A DNA stretch of 56,713 nt. It comes from a virus. The stretch covers positions 1-56,713 of the IMG/VR virus record IMGVR_UViG_3300027623_000001. The stretch is one strand, 5' to 3'. A program made the position numbers and the translations under genes. Under the pieces are notes generated by a model. The model did not search any database, had not been told where the DNA came from, and was given only the letters and a program-made list of their open reading frames with translations. This document shows, piece after piece, positions 54,647-56,713 of this stretch. Each line of letters starts with the position of its first letter. The first letter of the stretch is position 1.

Positions 54647-56713
54647 TGCGAAGCGATGCTCTAGGTCTTTTTTGGGAAGACGTTAACGCAAAATTAACAA
54701 AGAAAAAAGACTTGCTCTATGAACAAGATTGGACTGAGCTTGCGCCTGGGCGTTGGATACGGGCGTATCTTATGGAACTTAATCCGGAAGACGATAATTT
54801 ACAAAAGACATTATCTGTAGACGAAGCGTATCTTGAAGCTAAGGCTAGTAAGCAAAATATAAAAGCAGAACCGCCAGATCCTGTTTGGCTTGCTGATGAT
54901 TATTTGCCCGGGTTAGAAGAAGCTCTAGCTTTTGATATTGAACTGTATACGGACGAACAGCTCGTTGAAGATGGATTATCTTGGCACACCCATCCTGAAG
55001 GTCGAAAACACATACTTATATTTGACGTTGAGTCTTATATTAATTACTTTCTAGTAGCTTTTAAATCTCTAACCAACAAAAAAGTTGTGTACTTTGAAAT
55101 CTCTGAAACTGCTGTTGAAATGGATTTACGTAAACTCGCCTGGGTGTTTGAAAGCTTCTGCGTTGTAGGTTTCAACTCCAAGAATTATGACTTACCTATA
55201 TGTTCATTGGCGCTTGCAGGTTACGGGTATGAAACGCTTAAGAAGTTTACTAATAATATAATCGTTAACGAAGAAAAGTATTGGCATTTATTGCGCAGTG
55301 CTAAGGTGAAGTTAATTGAGTGTAACCACATTGATTTATTCGACGTCGCGCCGTTACGTGCGAGTCTTAAACTTTATGGCGGACGTATACATGTGAGGAA
55401 GATGCAGGACTTACCTTTTCCATCGGAAATAAACCTGTCGTTCAATCAGGTAGCTATAACTCGCCTGTACTGTATTAATGATTTAGATAATACAGCGGAG
55501 CTCTATAATAAGTTAAGTAAGGATCTAGCTTTGCGCGAAACACTAAGCCTGGAGAACGGTATAGACTTACGTTCCAAATCTGATGCGCAAATCGCAGAAG
55601 CAATTATAGGCAAAGAAGTTGAGAGTCTTAACGGATACAAGGCATACCCGCCTAAAATAATTCCAGGCCAAACGTTTTACTATAAAGTTCCAGAGTTTAT
55701 AGAGTACGAAAGCGAATTAATGAAGTACGTTATAAACCAAATAGCTAACACTCCACTCGTAGTATCTGAAATAGGTCGTGTAGACTTGCCTAAGAGTCTT
55801 AAGGACTTGCCTGTTAAAATTAATGAAAGCACCTATCGCATGGGTATAGGCGGATTGCATAGTTCGGAAAAGTCTGTATCCCATTACAAAACAAAAGACC
55901 ATATCCTTGTAGACCGCGATGTCGCGTCTTACTACCCGCGCATAATATTAAACCAAGCATTGTATCCATCACACTTAGGAACTAACTTTCTGCAAGTGTA
56001 TAACACTATTGTAGAGCGTCGCTTAGAAGCTAAGGCCGCAGGCAACAAGACTGTCGCAGACACACTTAAAATCACTATTAACGGAACGTTCGGTAAGCTT
56101 GGAAGTAGATGGTCTATTCTGTATAGCCCGGACCTTTTAATTCAAGTTACGTTGACTGGACAGCTCGCGTTACTAATGTTAATAGAGCGAATGGAGCTTG
56201 CCGGTATTCCTGTGGTTAGCGCCAACACAGATGGAATAATAATGAAATGCCCTACAGGTAAAATAGATGAAATGGAATCTATCGTAACTGACTGGGAATA
56301 CGACACTAACTTTGAAACGGAAGCCACTTACTACAAATCAGTCCACAGTCGCGACGTTAACAATTACATCGCTATCGTAGATGAGCCCGAAGAGAATGAA
56401 GATAAAGCAAAATTAAAAGGCGTATTTTCAGATCCAGGCTTAAAAAAGAATCCTCAAACTAATGTCTGTATTGATGCTGTAAACAACTACCTTATAGATC
56501 GCAAGCCTATAACCACAACAATTAAAGAATGCCAAGAGCTGTGGAAATTCGTTAGCGTTCGCACAGTAAACGGAGGTGCGGTTAAACTATATGAAAAGGA
56601 TGAGCCTGGATTGTATTTAGGCAAAGCGATAAGATGGTATTACGCGCTTAATCAAGTGGGGCCCATAGTGTACGCAAAGTCCGGAAACAAAGTACCCAAG
56701 AGCGATGGAGCGA
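54646..56713 (+). CDS. Family-B-type DNA polymerase (continues at 1-231)
   Basis: The gene starts at the ATG inside TAATG and leaves the window at its right end; joined to 1-231 it is 723 aa. Exonuclease motifs: FDVES (Asp127, Glu129), FNSKNYD (Asn177 to Asp182) and YCIND (Tyr275, Asp279). Polymerase motifs: A, DVASYYP (Asp425); B, KITINGTFGK (Lys475); C, ANTDGI (Asp529). Motif C has Asn where family B normally has the first Asp of DTD. It is the replicative polymerase, coupled to the clamp-like gene. Confidence 0.88.
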   Translation, partial: MRSDALGLFWEDVNAKLTKKKDLLYEQDWTELAPGRWIRAYLMELNPEDDNLQKTLSVDEAYLEAKASKQNIKAEPPDPVWLADDYLPGLEEALAFDIELYTDEQLVEDGLSWHTHPEGRKHILIFDVESYINYFLVAFKSLTNKKVVYFEISETAVEMDLRKLAWVFESFCVVGFNSKNYDLPICSLALAGYGYETLKKFTNNIIVNEEKYWHLLRSAKVKLIECNHIDLFDVAPLRASLKLYGGRIHVRKMQDLPFPSEINLSFNQVAITRLYCINDLDNTAELYNKLSKDLALRETLSLENGIDLRSKSDAQIAEAIIGKEVESLNGYKAYPPKIIPGQTFYYKVPEFIEYESELMKYVINQIANTPLVVSEIGRVDLPKSLKDLPVKINESTYRMGIGGLHSSEKSVSHYKTKDHILVDRDVASYYPRIILNQALYPSHLGTNFLQVYNTIVERRLEAKAAGNKTVADTLKITINGTFGKLGSRWSILYSPDLLIQVTLTGQLALLMLIERMELAGIPVVSANTDGIIMKCPTGKIDEMESIVTDWEYDTNFETEATYYKSVHSRDVNNYIAIVDEPEENEDKAKLKGVFSDPGLKKNPQTNVCIDAVNNYLIDRKPITTTIKECQELWKFVSVRTVNGGAVKLYEKDEPGLYLGKAIRWYYALNQVGPIVYAKSGNKVPKSDGA
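56587..56713. repeat. Right copy of 127-bp terminal direct repeat
   Basis: Identical to bases 1-127. Removing one copy gives a 56,586-bp circle and leaves the polymerase frame intact. Confidence 0.97.

Noticed and set aside
1-56713. Search for tRNA genes, integrase, repressor and insertion sequences
   Set aside because: None seen by eye; no tRNA cloverleaf, tyrosine or serine recombinase motif, or IS ends. A tRNA scan would settle the tRNA point.

Overview
The window is one complete genome of a lytic, tailed, siphovirus-type phage. The last 127 bases repeat the first 127 exactly, so the molecule closes into a circle of about 56,586 bp, and the DNA polymerase gene runs across the join. I see no integrase, lysogeny repressor, tRNA, rRNA, insertion sequence or CRISPR array. 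The gene set combines a DUF4055-type portal, an SPP1 gp7/MuF head protein, a long-tail tape measure with a frameshifted tail chaperone, and a full preQ0 pathway with a DpdA-like transglycosylase. That combination suggests a relative of the Queuovirinae (Seurat/9g-like phages), infecting a Gram-negative, probably gammaproteobacterial host. The placement and the host are inferences. The GH16-type enzyme and carbohydrate-binding tail domains point to a polysaccharide-rich, possibly aquatic, setting.

Layout. The genome has two divergent arms that separate in an AT-rich region at about 34.39-34.94 kb and converge on a hairpin at 317-349. Read leftward, the minus arm holds: a block of more than 20 tiny genes (27.6-34.3 kb) with strong promoters; a secreted coiled-coil protein and a GH16-like protein (24.3-27.4 kb); a PD-(D/E)XK nuclease, terminase, portal and minor head protein (18.8-24.3 kb); a lysis block with endolysin, 3TM holin and several small membrane proteins (15.6-18.8 kb); scaffold, capsid and connector genes (11.3-15.6 kb); and the tail (0.4-11.3 kb).

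The plus arm carries small early genes, including a Tat-signal protein and a MazG-like protein (34.9-37.2 kb). Next come an HTH protein and a PrimPol-DUF3987 primase/helicase (37.3-39.9 kb), then RNase H, ThyX, DUF3310, a Sak4-like ATPase, a DUF669 ssDNA-binding protein, a Cas4-like exonuclease, a J-domain protein and an SF2 helicase (40.0-47.7 kb). Three proteins sharing one C-terminal domain follow (47.8-50.0 kb), then a rho-independent terminator. After it come queE, queC, queD, folE and dpdA (50.1-53.5 kb), a clamp-like protein and a family-B-type DNA polymerase.

How it fits together. FolE, QueD, QueE and QueC would turn GTP into preQ0, and DpdA would exchange it for guanine in the phage DNA, probably giving dPreQ0 and resistance to host restriction. 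The plus arm otherwise forms a largely self-sufficient replication and recombination module. Several genes are driven by a recurring promoter type: a TTGnnn -35, exactly 16 bp of spacer, and a TATAnT-like -10.
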